A stretch of 64,000 nucleotides of DNA from Haladaptatus sp. DYF46 (GCF_021083305.1 NZ_JAJFAY010000001.1:1550001-1614000); one strand, 5' to 3'. Counted from the stretch's first letter, positions 8,195 to 17,059 are shown. Made by a program: numbers and translations. Notes: a model not told the origin generated them from the sequence alone.

Positions 8195-9295
8195 ATGTCT
8201 ACGACAGACGACGTTCAGGACCGAATCGAAGAGGTATCGAACGCAACCGGCAGCGGACCTCACCTCGTCACGCTGGCCGTTCCGCCGGAGCAACCGATAG
8301 ACGCCGCGCTCGAACGAATAGAGGAGGAACACGCGAGGACCGAGTACATCGACGCCGACGAGACGAGCGAGCGCGTCACCGAGGCGCTCGAACGGGTGCG
8401 ACGAATCGTCAGCGACTACGAGGAGACGCCCGAGAACGGTCTGGTGGTTTACGCCGGAATCGTCGACGCCGAAACCATCGACTACGTGTTCGACGACCTC
8501 CCGTCGCCCGTCGCCGGAGAGCGGTACGAGCGCTCGAACGAGTTCGAGACCGAACCCCTCGACGTCACGACCGACGAGTCGACCTACGGGTTGCTCGTCG
8601 TCGAACACGGGAAGGCGATACTCGGACGGTTCTCCGACGGCGACGTCGAGCAGATCGAATCGCTCCGGAGCGACGATACGGAGGATAACCCAACGAGCGG
8701 GGAACTGGGCGACCGCGAGCAAACGCACCGCGAGTTCTTCGAGCGCGTCGCCGAGAGGGCGATGGTAGAATTCCTCGGCGAAGCTGCCGACGAGCAGCGC
8801 CGGTCGAACGCGAATCCGGGACAGTCCGACATCGATCCCGTTGACGGGTTGTTCGTCGGTGGGTCGAGCGTCACCGCATCGGAGTTCCTCGACGGGGACT
8901 ACCTCGACCATCGGCTCCGGAACCGCATCGTCACCGACGCGTTCGCCGTCGGCGACGCGTCCCGGGACGGGCTCGAACAACTCGCGGACAAGGCCCGCGA
9001 CCACCTCGAAGATGCCAGACGGGAAGACGTGCGCGAACACCTCGACGAGTTCCTAGGCGAACTCGAAACCGGCGACGAGGCCGTTTCCGGACGGGAAGCG
9101 GTCGAGGAGGCGCTCGAATACGAAGGGGTCGCGACGACGCTCGCCTCGGGGACCCTGTCGGCCGAGGAACTCAGGGACTACGAACGGAGAACGGTCGCGC
9201 AAGGAGGGGAGTTCGTCGTCGTCCCGAACGACATCGATGGCGGTGACGAGTTACGGGACGGCCTCGGGGCGCTCCTTCGGTTCCCGATCGACTGA
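8195..9295 (+). CDS. aRF1/Vms1-like release-factor paralogue lacking NIKS and GGQ
   Basis: 366 residues. Domain 1 and 2 landmarks of archaeal release factor aRF1 are clear: LVTLAVPPEQPIDAALERIE, ETPENGLVVYAGIV, and YGLLVVEHGKAILGRF. Where aRF1 has the codon-reading NIKS this protein has YIDA, and where GGQ should be it reads DREQTHREFFERV, keeping a Gln but no Gly pair (alignment by eye). So it should neither decode stop codons nor hydrolyse peptidyl-tRNA like aRF1. It resembles the Vms1/baeRF-type relatives implicated in ribosome rescue or quality control. The C-terminal third (LDEFLGELE onwards) matches an L7Ae-like third domain in position. Monocistronic. Confidence 0.8.
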   Translation: MSTTDDVQDRIEEVSNATGSGPHLVTLAVPPEQPIDAALERIEEEHARTEYIDADETSERVTEALERVRRIVSDYEETPENGLVVYAGIVDAETIDYVFDDLPSPVAGERYERSNEFETEPLDVTTDESTYGLLVVEHGKAILGRFSDGDVEQIESLRSDDTEDNPTSGELGDREQTHREFFERVAERAMVEFLGEAADEQRRSNANPGQSDIDPVDGLFVGGSSVTASEFLDGDYLDHRLRNRIVTDAFAVGDASRDGLEQLADKARDHLEDARREDVREHLDEFLGELETGDEAVSGREAVEEALEYEGVATTLASGTLSAEELRDYERRTVAQGGEFVVVPNDIDGGDELRDGLGALLRFPID

Positions 9296-9374
9296 CCGCG
9301 GTAACGCGGGATAATCGAGCCGCTTCGTTTTCGACGAGTGACGGTCGGCAGGTTTCTATCGGCACCCGAGACGT

Positions 9375-11057
9375 TTAAATCGCCGTTCCGGGCCGATACT
9401 CGCCGAACACGTCCCGAAGCACGTTGCAGATTTCGCCCACCGTGGCGTAGGCCTTCACCGCGTCCACGATGTACGGTAACAGGTTGTCCTCGCCCTCAGC
9501 CGCGTCGCGGAGCGCGTCCAGCGTCGCTTCGACTTCCCCGTCGTCCCGCTCCTCTCGAACCTCGTTCAGGCGGTCGATCTGGCGGCGTTCGTCCTCCGCC
9601 GTGACCTCTTGGACGTCCATCTCCGCCTCCTCGTCCACCTCGAACTCGTTGACGCCGACGATGGTTCGCTCACCCGACTCTATCTCCTGCTGGCGGTCGT
9701 AGGCCACGTCCTGAATCTGACGCTGGACCCACTGGCTCTCGATGGCCGAGCGCATCCCGCCCTTCTCGTCGATGGTGTCGAGGAGTCCGAAGGCTTCCTC
9801 CTCCAGGTCGTCCGTGAGCGCCTCCACGTAGTAACTGCCCGCCAGCGGGTCGATGGTGTCGGCGGCCCCGCTCTCGTGTGCGAGAATCTGCTGGGTGCGG
9901 AGCGCGGTCCGCACGCTCTCCTCCGTCGGCAGCGCCAACGCCTCGTCCTTGCCGTTGGTATGGAGGCTCTGTGTTCCGCCGAGGACGGCCGCGAGCGCCT
10001 GATACGCCACGCGGACCACGTTGTTCTCTATCTGCTGGGCGGCGAGCGTCGAGCCAGCGGTTTGGGTGTGGAACTTAAGCTGTTTCGACTTCGGGTTCTC
10101 CGCGCCGAAGCGTTCCTCCATGATTTTCGCCCACATCCGTCGGGCGGCGCGGAACTTCGACACTTCCTCCAGAATGTCGTTGTGCGCGTTGAAGAAAAAG
10201 GAGAGCTGTGGAGCGAACTCGTCCACGTCCAACCCGGCGTCCAACGCGGCCTCCACGTACTCGATGCCGTCGCCGAGCGTGAACGCGAGTTCCTGTGCCG
10301 CCGTCGCGCCCGCTTCGCGGACGTGATAGCCCGAAATCGAGATTGTGTTGAACTTCGGCACCTCCTCGGCGCAGAACTCGAAGATGTCCGTGATGATGCG
10401 CATCGACGGTTCGGGCGGGAAGATGTACGTGTTCCGCGCGATGTACTCCTTCAGCAGGTCGTTCTGGATGGTTCCCCGCAGTTCCTCGCGGGAGACGCCC
10501 TGCTCGTCGCCCACGGCGATGTACATCGCCAACAGCACCGACGCGGGTGCGTTGATGGTCATCGACGTGCTCACCTCGTCCAGCGGAATCCCGTCGAACA
10601 GCGCCTCCATGTCCGCCAGCGAGTCGATTGCGACGCCCGACTTCCCGACTTCGCCCGCCGACATCGCGGCGTCGGAGGTGTAGCCCATCTGCGTCGGCAG
10701 GTCGAACGCCACCGACAGCCCCGTCTGGCCGTTGTCGATGAGGTAGTGATAGCGCTCGTTGGTCTCCTCGGCCGTCCCGAACCCGGCATACTGGCGCATC
10801 GTCCACAGTCGTCCCCGGTACATCGTCGGGTAGACGCCGCGCGTGTAAGGATCCTCGCCCGGATAACCGAGGTCCTCCTCGTAGTCCACATCGGCGACGT
10901 CGTTCGGCGTGTAGAGGCGCTCTACGGTCTGCCCGTCGGTGTCGGTCGTGAACTCCTCCTTTCGCTCGCCGAACCGGTCCAGCGTCGGGTCGAGGGTGTC
11001 CGCTTCCCACTCCGCTTTCCCCCGGCGGATCTCCTCCAAGTCGTCCGCGTCAAACAT
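9375..11057 (-). CDS. mcmA: Methylmalonyl-CoA mutase large (catalytic) subunit, without B12 domain
   Basis: 560 residues, converting (R)-methylmalonyl-CoA to succinyl-CoA with adenosylcobalamin. Motifs are [20 protein letters not shown] near residue 70, [13 protein letters not shown] (substrate barrel), [33 protein letters not shown], and [13 protein letters not shown]-like [17 protein letters not shown]. The length stops after the TIM barrel and linker, so the cobalamin-binding DxHxxG domain must come from a separate small subunit, which is not in this window. This split arrangement is normal for archaea. With mce at 6451 it forms the propionyl-CoA/succinyl-CoA branch. The start follows the usual [11 protein letters not shown]-terminus. 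Confidence 0.95.
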   Translation of the reverse strand: MFDADDLEEIRRGKAEWEADTLDPTLDRFGERKEEFTTDTDGQTVERLYTPNDVADVDYEEDLGYPGEDPYTRGVYPTMYRGRLWTMRQYAGFGTAEETNERYHYLIDNGQTGLSVAFDLPTQMGYTSDAAMSAGEVGKSGVAIDSLADMEALFDGIPLDEVSTSMTINAPASVLLAMYIAVGDEQGVSREELRGTIQNDLLKEYIARNTYIFPPEPSMRIITDIFEFCAEEVPKFNTISISGYHVREAGATAAQELAFTLGDGIEYVEAALDAGLDVDEFAPQLSFFFNAHNDILEEVSKFRAARRMWAKIMEERFGAENPKSKQLKFHTQTAGSTLAAQQIENNVVRVAYQALAAVLGGTQSLHTNGKDEALALPTEESVRTALRTQQILAHESGAADTIDPLAGSYYVEALTDDLEEEAFGLLDTIDEKGGMRSAIESQWVQRQIQDVAYDRQQEIESGERTIVGVNEFEVDEEAEMDVQEVTAEDERRQIDRLNEVREERDDGEVEATLDALRDAAEGEDNLLPYIVDAVKAYATVGEICNVLRDVFGEYRPGTAI

Positions 11058-11175
11058 TGCCTGAACTTTGTCGGCGATTCGTCTTAAGGATTGACCGATG
11101 ACTTCGAGGGATGCGAGCAGTAGTAGCGAGGGAATTTCGGTTTTAGCGTTGACGAGGTTGCCACGGGGTAGGCCT

Positions 11176-11430
11176 CGAAAGCCCCCGCCCGCTCACGGTA
11201 CCTGTGCAGGATATTCTGGCCTCTCCGTCACGTTCGGCCAGAATAGTTGCCCACACAGGAACCACGCAAGCGTGACCGAGCGGCCCCTTTCATTCCTCCC
11301 ACAACACCGCAACCGAATCAGCCACACCCTCCCCAACCGACTCCTTCGCTTCGCTCAGTCATCCCTCGCATGATAGCCAGCAGGCCACCAGTTGAAGGCC
11401 TGCTGGCGCACGCGCCGAGGCGGCTACTCG
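11176..11430 (+). repeat. Structured interspersed repeat, second full copy
   Basis: Same element as 475-770. The head starts CGAAAGCCCCCGCCCGCTC and ends CCCCTTTCATTCC (11176-11296). The outer stem CTGTG (11202-11206)/CACAG (11254-11258) is conserved. The inner stem is ATTCTGGCC (11213-11221) with GGCCAGAAT (11236-11244), different in sequence from the first copy but again fully paired. The tail has CCTCCCCAACCGACTCCTTC and a variable stem CCAGCAGGCC (11377-11386)/GGCCTGCTGG (11397-11406). This is the only content I see in the 536-bp gap 11058-11593, apart from a small hairpin CGCACT/AGTGCG near 11444-11459. Confidence 0.75.
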
Positions 11431-11593
11431 GCTTCGCGTCATCGCACTTCCAGTGCGGTGTATACGGATGAGGGCTTTCAAGGACAGTTCCGGAAATACG
11501 AAATCACGAGCAAAAAATGAGCCTATCGTGAACCCTCGTTTCGAGAACCATCTCATCGAAGCAGATGAGAAACCGCACTACGAGAAATCGGGT

Positions 11594-11905
11594 TCAGTGG
11601 TCGTCTTCGCGCCACTTGTGTTCGCATTCGGTGCAGACGAAAAAGCGCGTCTCGCTCTCGTCGGCCGAGCGGATCTGCTGGAGGTACCAGTAGGCCTCGT
11701 CGTTGTCACAGTTGGGACATTGGACGCCGGTCGTCGGGAGGCCGTTGCTGCCGCCGCTGCTTTCGATTATCTCGGTCGCTTCCTGGTCTTCGGTGATGAC
11801 GTACTCCGAGGAATCGCCTCGCGGAGTCTCGTGACCGCAGCTGCCACAGACCCAGAAACCGTCGTTCGCTTTCATCATGGAACCGCACTCGTCACAGAAC
11901 TCCAT
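11594..11905 (-). CDS. tfs: Transcription factor S (TFIIS/RPA12-like transcript cleavage factor)
   Basis: 103 residues. N-terminal zinc ribbon CDECGSMM and CGSCG; C-terminal zinc ribbon CPNCDND and CTECEHKW. The acidic tip DE occurs in the loop RSADESETRFF, the catalytic pair that enters the RNA polymerase secondary channel and stimulates cleavage of backtracked RNA. All eight Cys ligands are present. Archaeal TFS proteins are about 105-110 residues, so this is full length. Cytoplasmic. Transcribed alone or with the gene 67 bp upstream on the same strand (11973-12230). Confidence 0.95.
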   Translation of the reverse strand: MEFCDECGSMMKANDGFWVCGSCGHETPRGDSSEYVITEDQEATEIIESSGGSNGLPTTGVQCPNCDNDEAYWYLQQIRSADESETRFFVCTECEHKWREDDH

Positions 11906-11972
11906 TGTTGTCCCGGACTAACAAACGCGGCCATTTAAGTCGCGTGCTTTCCGCGCTTTTCTCGTTTTTGGC

Positions 11973-12230
11973 TTACCCCTCCCCTTCGGACTGATACGGT
12001 TCGCCGACGGCCTCCCGCGGCAGGACGTTGTTGATCTCCGTTTCGAGGTCGCGCGCCGACTCGTACTCCTCTTGGTCGGTTTCGTCGACGAGTTCCCCGA
12101 GGTTCCGCTCACCGTCCGCGAGGACGAGCGTCGTTCCCTCCAACTCGATGGCCGCGTCGTCCCGGGGAATCGGATACGAGAGTTCCCGAAGGACAGCCCC
12201 GACACGGTTGTACTTGACTCTCTGTGCCAT
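11973..12230 (-). CDS. Small haloarchaeal conserved protein (probably the DUF5789 family)
   Basis: 85 residues starting MAQRVKYNRVGAVL. The pattern of ELSYPIPRDDAAIEL, LADGERNLGELVDE and the terminal LPREAVGEPYQSEGEG is one I associate with the haloarchaeal DUF5789 family, although I cannot confirm the number. It is acidic and soluble, with no Cys and no catalytic motif. The ATG at 12230 is preferred over an upstream in-frame start, which would add an Ala-run. The gene lies just upstream of tfs on the same strand, so the two may be co-transcribed, and it faces away from the MFS gene. Confidence 0.75.
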   Translation of the reverse strand: MAQRVKYNRVGAVLRELSYPIPRDDAAIELEGTTLVLADGERNLGELVDETDQEEYESARDLETEINNVLPREAVGEPYQSEGEG

Positions 12231-12384
12231 GGTATCACAGACGGTGCGGTCGTGCTTAGTTGTTGCCGCGGCCGCCGCTTCGAGGACGGAAACGCCCGAC
12301 AGCGTTGTCGACAAGTATATGGATAGCTGCCACTACGGCCGCTGTCATAACTGTCTTCAACGTGCAGTCGGTATTTCGGACCGA

Positions 12385-13635
12385 ATGTTCAGTGTAGACA
12401 GACGAGTGCTAGCGCTGGCGATAGCGCGGATGGCCGACTCCGTCGGCAACTCGTTTCTCATCGTCGTTCTGCCGCTCTACATCGCCAGCGGTTCGATATC
12501 CGGTGACGCGTTCGGCCTCACCGAGACGGTCATCACCGGTATCGTCCTCTCGCTTTTCGGGCTTCTGAACAGCTTCACGCAACCGTTCGCGGGATACCTC
12601 TCCGACAGGTCCGAGCGACGGAAGGTGTTCATCCTCCTCGGACTCGCAATTTTAGCGGTGACAAACTTCTCGTACTCCTTCGCGAGTGGCTACCCCGACC
12701 TCATCGCCATCCGCGCGATCCAGGGCATCGGCGTCGCGTTCACGATCCCGTGTACCATCGCGCTCGTCAACGACCTCGCGTCGGACGAGAACCGCGGCGG
12801 AAACATGGGGGTGTTCAACACCTTCCGGTTGCTCGGGTTCGGTGCGGGGCCGATAGCGGCCGGCGCGCTGGTCCATCAGGGACCCTACGACCTCGCCGGA
12901 GTCCACATGACCGGTTTCCAAGCCGCGTTCTACATCGCCTCGCTGGGGGCGCTCGTCAGTTTCGCGCTCGTCACCCTGCTCGTGAGCGACCCCGAGCAAA
13001 CGGAGGCCGATGCGGGCGACGACTTCTCGATCTCGGTTCTCGGCTCGCGGAGCGGTCTCGACCCGATATTCACGCTCGCACTCGCCTCGCTGTTCATGGC
13101 CATCAGTATCGCCTTGATTTCGACGCTGGAGACGACCATCAACACGCGACTCGGACAGAACGAACTGTGGTTCGGCCTCGAGTTCGCGGCGTTCGTCCTC
13201 GCGCAGGTCGCCCTACAGGCCCCAATCGGCCGTGCGACGGACCACTACGGGCGACGACAGTTCATCATCGCCGGACTCGTCCTGCTCATCCCGGCGACGG
13301 TGGTTCAGGGGTTCGTCACTACCCCCATGCAGATGCTCGTCGCCCGACTCGTCCAAGGTGTCGCGGGCGCGCTGGTGTTCGCCCCCGCACTCGCGTTGGC
13401 GGGTGACATCGCACGAAAGGGACGGTCCGGGACCCAACTCTCCCTGCTCACCATGGCGTTCGGCCTCGGAACCGCCATCGGTCCGCTCTCCTCCGGCTTC
13501 CTCGTTCGGTTCGGCTTCCAAGTGCCGTTCGAGGTGGGCGGCTTCCTCGCGGCACTGGGTGTCGTCCTCGTCTACACGCAGGTCGAAGAGACGAGGGCGC
13601 CGTCCTCGGACGCGCGTGCGTCCCCACAGGATTGA
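12385..13635 (+). CDS. Major facilitator superfamily transporter
   Basis: 416-residue inner-membrane secondary transporter with 12 probable helices. MFS motif A is visible after helix 2 (GYLSDRSERRKVF) and its counterpart in the second half (GRATDHYGRRQFI). A motif C-like GFGAGPIAAGAL and a repeat GLGTAIGPLSSG follow helix 5 and helix 11, as in drug/proton antiporters (DHA1-like). An efflux role is plausible; the substrate is unknown. The start MFSVDRRVLALAIARMAD places the first helix correctly, while the longer open frame upstream is non-hydrophobic and unlikely. A convergent enoyl-CoA hydratase gene follows after 51 bp. Confidence 0.88.
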   Translation: MFSVDRRVLALAIARMADSVGNSFLIVVLPLYIASGSISGDAFGLTETVITGIVLSLFGLLNSFTQPFAGYLSDRSERRKVFILLGLAILAVTNFSYSFASGYPDLIAIRAIQGIGVAFTIPCTIALVNDLASDENRGGNMGVFNTFRLLGFGAGPIAAGALVHQGPYDLAGVHMTGFQAAFYIASLGALVSFALVTLLVSDPEQTEADAGDDFSISVLGSRSGLDPIFTLALASLFMAISIALISTLETTINTRLGQNELWFGLEFAAFVLAQVALQAPIGRATDHYGRRQFIIAGLVLLIPATVVQGFVTTPMQMLVARLVQGVAGALVFAPALALAGDIARKGRSGTQLSLLTMAFGLGTAIGPLSSGFLVRFGFQVPFEVGGFLAALGVVLVYTQVEETRAPSSDARASPQD

Positions 13636-13686
13636 AAATAGAAAAAGAACGAACCCGTCGCGTTTGCGTTTCTCCTTTCCTTCCGC

Positions 13687-14463
13687 TCAGTCGAAGTTCG
13701 GTTCCCTGTCCTCCACGAACGCGGTCATTCCTTCCCGCTGGTCGTGGGTGCCGAACATCGAACTCCAAAGCCGACGCTCGTAGCGAAGCCCCACCGACAG
13801 GGTGCCTTCCTGCACCTGATTCAGCGCCTCCTTCGCGGCTTGGAGGGCGAACGCCGGACGCTCCGCGAGGTCGGTCGCCATCTCCTCCACGTGGGCGTCC
13901 AGTTCGTCGGGTGCGACGACCTCGCCGACCAGTCCCATCTCGTGAGCGTCTTGGGCGTCGATGCGCTCGCCGAAGAAGATGAGCCGTCGGGCGAGTTCGT
14001 CGCCGACCAACCGCGGGAGTCGCTGTGTGCCGCCCCAGCCCGGGATGATGCCGAGGTCGATTTCGGTCTGGCCGAGAACGGCGTTCGAACTCGCCACGCG
14101 GAGGTCACAGGCGAGCGCGAGTTCACAACCGCCGCCGAAGGTGTAGCCGTTGATGGCGGCGATGACCGGCGCGGGGAACGATTCGAGCGAGTCGGCGACA
14201 TCGTGGCCCAACTCGGCGTACGCCTGTGCCTCCGCCACCGAGAGGTCCTTCATGTAGCCGATGTCGGCCCCGGCGACGAACGCTTTCTCGCCCGCTCCCG
14301 TGAGGACGAGCGCACGGGCACCGTCCGACTCCGCCTCGTCGATGGCGTCGCGGAGCGCGTTGAGCGTTTCGACGTTGAGCGCGTTGAGTCGGTCGGGTCG
14401 GTCCACCGTCAGCGTCGCAACGTCGTCGGAAAACTCGTAGCGTACCGTGTCCGATTCGGGCAT
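13687..14463 (-). CDS. Enoyl-CoA hydratase/isomerase (crotonase family)
   Basis: 258 residues. Crotonase fold with substrate-pocket and oxyanion-hole elements: DRPDRLNALN, AFVAGADIGYMKDL (first oxyanion loop), and NGYTFGGGCELALACDLRVAS (second). The catalytic Glu pair appears to be present in FGGGCELA and LGQTEIDLGIIPGWGGTQRLPR. It most likely hydrates trans-2-enoyl-CoA in beta-oxidation or a related pathway, although crotonase paralogues vary. The start MPESDTVRYEF at 14463 is right for the family; the longer frame is spurious. Divergent from the gene at 14607. Confidence 0.9.
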   Translation of the reverse strand: MPESDTVRYEFSDDVATLTVDRPDRLNALNVETLNALRDAIDEAESDGARALVLTGAGEKAFVAGADIGYMKDLSVAEAQAYAELGHDVADSLESFPAPVIAAINGYTFGGGCELALACDLRVASSNAVLGQTEIDLGIIPGWGGTQRLPRLVGDELARRLIFFGERIDAQDAHEMGLVGEVVAPDELDAHVEEMATDLAERPAFALQAAKEALNQVQEGTLSVGLRYERRLWSSMFGTHDQREGMTAFVEDREPNFD

Positions 14464-14576
14464 GGGTATGTCGTCTCGGGGTGTTCGGTTAATCGTTTCG
14501 ACGACCGACCGTCCACAACGATTCCTATTACCGGGCGCCGTCGCCGAAACGAACGCCGGTGTCGCTTCGGAACTGG

Positions 14577-14584
14577 CAAATAAC
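14577..14584 (+). promoter_or_regulatory. TATA-like box for gene at 14607
   Basis: CAAATAAC lies 23-30 bp before the ATG and supports the shorter start over the upstream in-frame codon. Confidence 0.45.
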
Positions 14585-14606
14585 CCCCCGTCATAAACAC
14601 GCGACA

Positions 14607-15107
14607 ATGACGTTGTCCGAGGAGGCCCGCGACCGACTGGCAGATCTGGTCGAACTCCAACCGACCAAAAACAGCGAACTGCAGGATCGCTGGGGGTTAG
14701 AGAGCGGGAGCGAAGTGCATCAGTATCTCGAAAACGAACTGAAGGAGTACTACTACCGGGACGACAACAGCTACATCCGCGCGACCACCGAGGCGAACGA
14801 CCTCGTGGACGTGGAACCCGGCATGGTCGCCGACGACGGGGACGAGGTTCCGAGCGTGGTTCGCGTGCCGACGCTCCAGCGACAGGTGTTCGACGTCGTT
14901 CCCGGCCCGGACGAACGCTCGGCGAGCGTCGTCTCCGTCCTCCACGCCGTCCGGGAGGAGTTCGGTGTCGACCCGGACGTCGACGACGTGCGCTCGGCAC
15001 TCCAGAGCCTGAAACGGAAGGGCGTCGTCGAAGTCGTCTATCGGACCGTCCCGACGTTCAAACTCACCGTCGAACGCGACGACATAACGGTCGAAGAGTC
15101 CGGTTGA
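14607..15107 (+). CDS. Haloarchaeal DNA-binding-like protein (possibly DUF5797)
   Basis: 166 residues. Two winged-helix-like segments: residues 1-60 (EEARDRLADLVELQPTKNSE, then LESGSEVHQYLENEL) and about 90-155, where SASVVSVLHAVREEF and VRSALQSLKRKGVVEVVYR look like helix-turn-helix followed by a wing. I recall this as a conserved haloarchaeal family (DUF5797 by memory). A transcriptional role is inference. It is acidic, with no membrane segment. The convergent nuclease-like gene starts one base after its stop. Confidence 0.7.
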   Translation: MTLSEEARDRLADLVELQPTKNSELQDRWGLESGSEVHQYLENELKEYYYRDDNSYIRATTEANDLVDVEPGMVADDGDEVPSVVRVPTLQRQVFDVVPGPDERSASVVSVLHAVREEFGVDPDVDDVRSALQSLKRKGVVEVVYRTVPTFKLTVERDDITVEESG

Positions 15108-15108
15108 G

Positions 15109-16149
15109 TCACTCGGCGTCCGACTCCGACCCGCCCGGACGATTGCGTTCCCGACGCGATTCGAGCAGTCGTTTGCTGGCGTTCCCCGGCCCGCCCTCGA
15201 TGGGCCACCCCTTCTGCCGCCACGCCGGCGGTTCCGGTTCGAACGCGGAGCACCTTCCGGAACACTCCCGCGCCGTCTGATGGCAGGACTTCGCATCACA
15301 GTAGGGCAGAATCAACGCCTCCTCGCGCCGCAGTTCGAAGTGCCGACAGTCCGGGCGCATCGTTCGGGTGTACGTGCGCCACCCCCGTTCGTAGGCCCGT
15401 TCCGCGATTTCGAGCCGCTTTCGTGCCTTCTCGTCGGGAGACACGTACTCGAACCGGGCGGCGGACTGGTCGTACTTCCCGCCGCCGGGTCGTTCGAGGA
15501 TTCGCGTTCCCGGCGCGTCGACATCTAGCGTTCGGGGGTACCACGCCACCTCGGCGTCGTGATCGTCGAACGTCAGGATTCCCGCCTCGACCGGAATGGA
15601 TTCGAGGAGGGCGGGTTCGGTCGTCTCGCCCGTCCGGTTCGTCGCCACCCACACCTCGTCGGCCAACGAGAGGGCCACGTCCCGTTCCAACTGCGGACGC
15701 AAATCGCGGGCCGCGCCCGCGTCCAAGTCGGGCTTGTTCTCGATGGCGACGATGCGCCGAACCCAGTTCGGATACGCGTATCGGCGCTTGATTTCGAGGC
15801 GATTGCCCCGCTTTCGAACCGAGAGAATTCCTCGCTCGTCCACCTCGTGAATCGTCTCGCGGACGTACCGCCACGGATAACCGGGTTCGGGGAGGGCGTC
15901 CCGATACCACTCCCATTCCGCGGGCGCGTGCTGCACCACGTCGAGCGTGTCGCCGTCCAACCGGTTGCGTCCGAAGTTCGCCCGACGAGCGAAGGCGTCG
16001 GCGTCCACCTCGATGACCACGGTGTCCCACCGCCTGCGCTTCGTCCCGAGTTGTCGAGCGACGAGAACGGCCCGCTCGCCGTCGGGCGGCCAGCGTCGCT
16101 CGGCCCACCGACAGGTTCGCAGTTCGAAGACGAACTCCGATTCGTCCAT
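15109..16149 (-). CDS. Possible PD-(D/E)XK nuclease with Cas4/AddB-type Cys set (DUF5787-like)
   Basis: 346 residues. Central EVDERGIL, then IVAIENKPDLD (E-x-K) and LRPQLERDVALSLADEVWVAT, matches the order Asp, ExK, Gln of RecB-family nuclease folds. One Cys sits near the N-terminus (C13 in LRTCRW), and a group near the C-terminus is C268, C284, C289, C296 and C300. One N-terminal plus three or more C-terminal Cys is the arrangement that holds a [4Fe-4S] cluster in Cas4, AddB and Dna2. Both nuclease activity and cluster are inference. No cas gene is nearby. I believe NCBI calls relatives DUF5787. Start at MDESEF; the upstream longer frame is not supported. Confidence 0.7.
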   Translation of the reverse strand: MDESEFVFELRTCRWAERRWPPDGERAVLVARQLGTKRRRWDTVVIEVDADAFARRANFGRNRLDGDTLDVVQHAPAEWEWYRDALPEPGYPWRYVRETIHEVDERGILSVRKRGNRLEIKRRYAYPNWVRRIVAIENKPDLDAGAARDLRPQLERDVALSLADEVWVATNRTGETTEPALLESIPVEAGILTFDDHDAEVAWYPRTLDVDAPGTRILERPGGGKYDQSAARFEYVSPDEKARKRLEIAERAYERGWRTYTRTMRPDCRHFELRREEALILPYCDAKSCHQTARECSGRCSAFEPEPPAWRQKGWPIEGGPGNASKRLLESRRERNRPGGSESDAE

Positions 16150-16286
16150 ACGCTTCCCTCTCTCCCGACGCTGGTAAGCGATTCGACTCCGGTATATCAA
16201 AAAACATTTGTTGGTATGGCTGAAAGAGAGAACTCCCTCGTCAACTGACGAGTAAACCGGTTTTCCGTACCGGTCCCCACAAAACG

Positions 16287-16991
16287 ATGAATCTACGAGC
16301 CACCCTCACGACCCTGTTGGTCGTCTCGCTCCTCGCCGGAACCGCAACGGCGGGTTCCGCCGGACACGCGGCGAGTACGACGAACCCCGCAGTACAGTCC
16401 CCCCTGTTCTTCCAATCGAACGATGCGAACAGTTCGGTTTCCTTGAACAGTTCCATCTACGAGGTAGAGCAGGGAGAGACGGCGACGATGAACCTCTCGC
16501 TGGAGAACGTGGACGCCGTGACCGTCCAACTCGGCGGCGGCGAGATGAAGTACAAACTCAACGCGAGCGTCACCGACGGCGACGGCGACGGCACCGTCGT
16601 CCTCGTGTTCGACACCGCGAAGGCGGGGAGCGGCGACGGGTCAGCCCTGACGACGAAGGCCGACGCCGACGAACTCACCGTCAAAAACGAAACGACGGTC
16701 GACGGGAAACTTCCCGCAAACATGTACGGGATAACCGTCTACGCCGGAACCGGGGACAGCGCCCCCAAAATCGGCTACGGCGGACTGAACGTGCAAGGCG
16801 GCGAATCGAACGGGTCGCGGACGACCACGACGACGGACACCGCGACGACGGACGACGAGTCCGGGATGACGACGACCACCACGTCGAACGAATCCACGAC
16901 GACGACCGACAGCAGCGGACAACCCGGCTTCGGCGTCGGGATTTCGGTCGTCGCGCTCGCGGCGGTTGCACTCCTCGCACGGCGGCAGTAG
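16287..16991 (+). CDS. PGF-CTERM surface protein
   Basis: 234 residues. Sec-type signal peptide (MNLRATLTTLLVVSLLAGTATA), then an extracellular beta-rich domain with N-glycosylation sequons (NSS, NLS, NAS, NET). A Thr-rich spacer follows at about 176-209. The end is a PGF-CTERM signal: QPGFG followed by a hydrophobic helix and the basic tail ARRQ. Such proteins are cut by archaeosortase A and lipid-anchored to the membrane. The N-terminal domain resembles the BGTF-type surface domain by its YEVEQGETATMNLSLENVD motif. Specific function unknown. Confidence 0.85.
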   Translation: MNLRATLTTLLVVSLLAGTATAGSAGHAASTTNPAVQSPLFFQSNDANSSVSLNSSIYEVEQGETATMNLSLENVDAVTVQLGGGEMKYKLNASVTDGDGDGTVVLVFDTAKAGSGDGSALTTKADADELTVKNETTVDGKLPANMYGITVYAGTGDSAPKIGYGGLNVQGGESNGSRTTTTTDTATTDDESGMTTTTTSNESTTTTDSSGQPGFGVGISVVALAAVALLARRQ

Positions 16992-17059
16992 ACCCTAGGT
17001 CGGCGACAGAAAATCCGTTCTTCCCATTTCGAGACAGCCGACGAGCGTCAGCACCGAGT

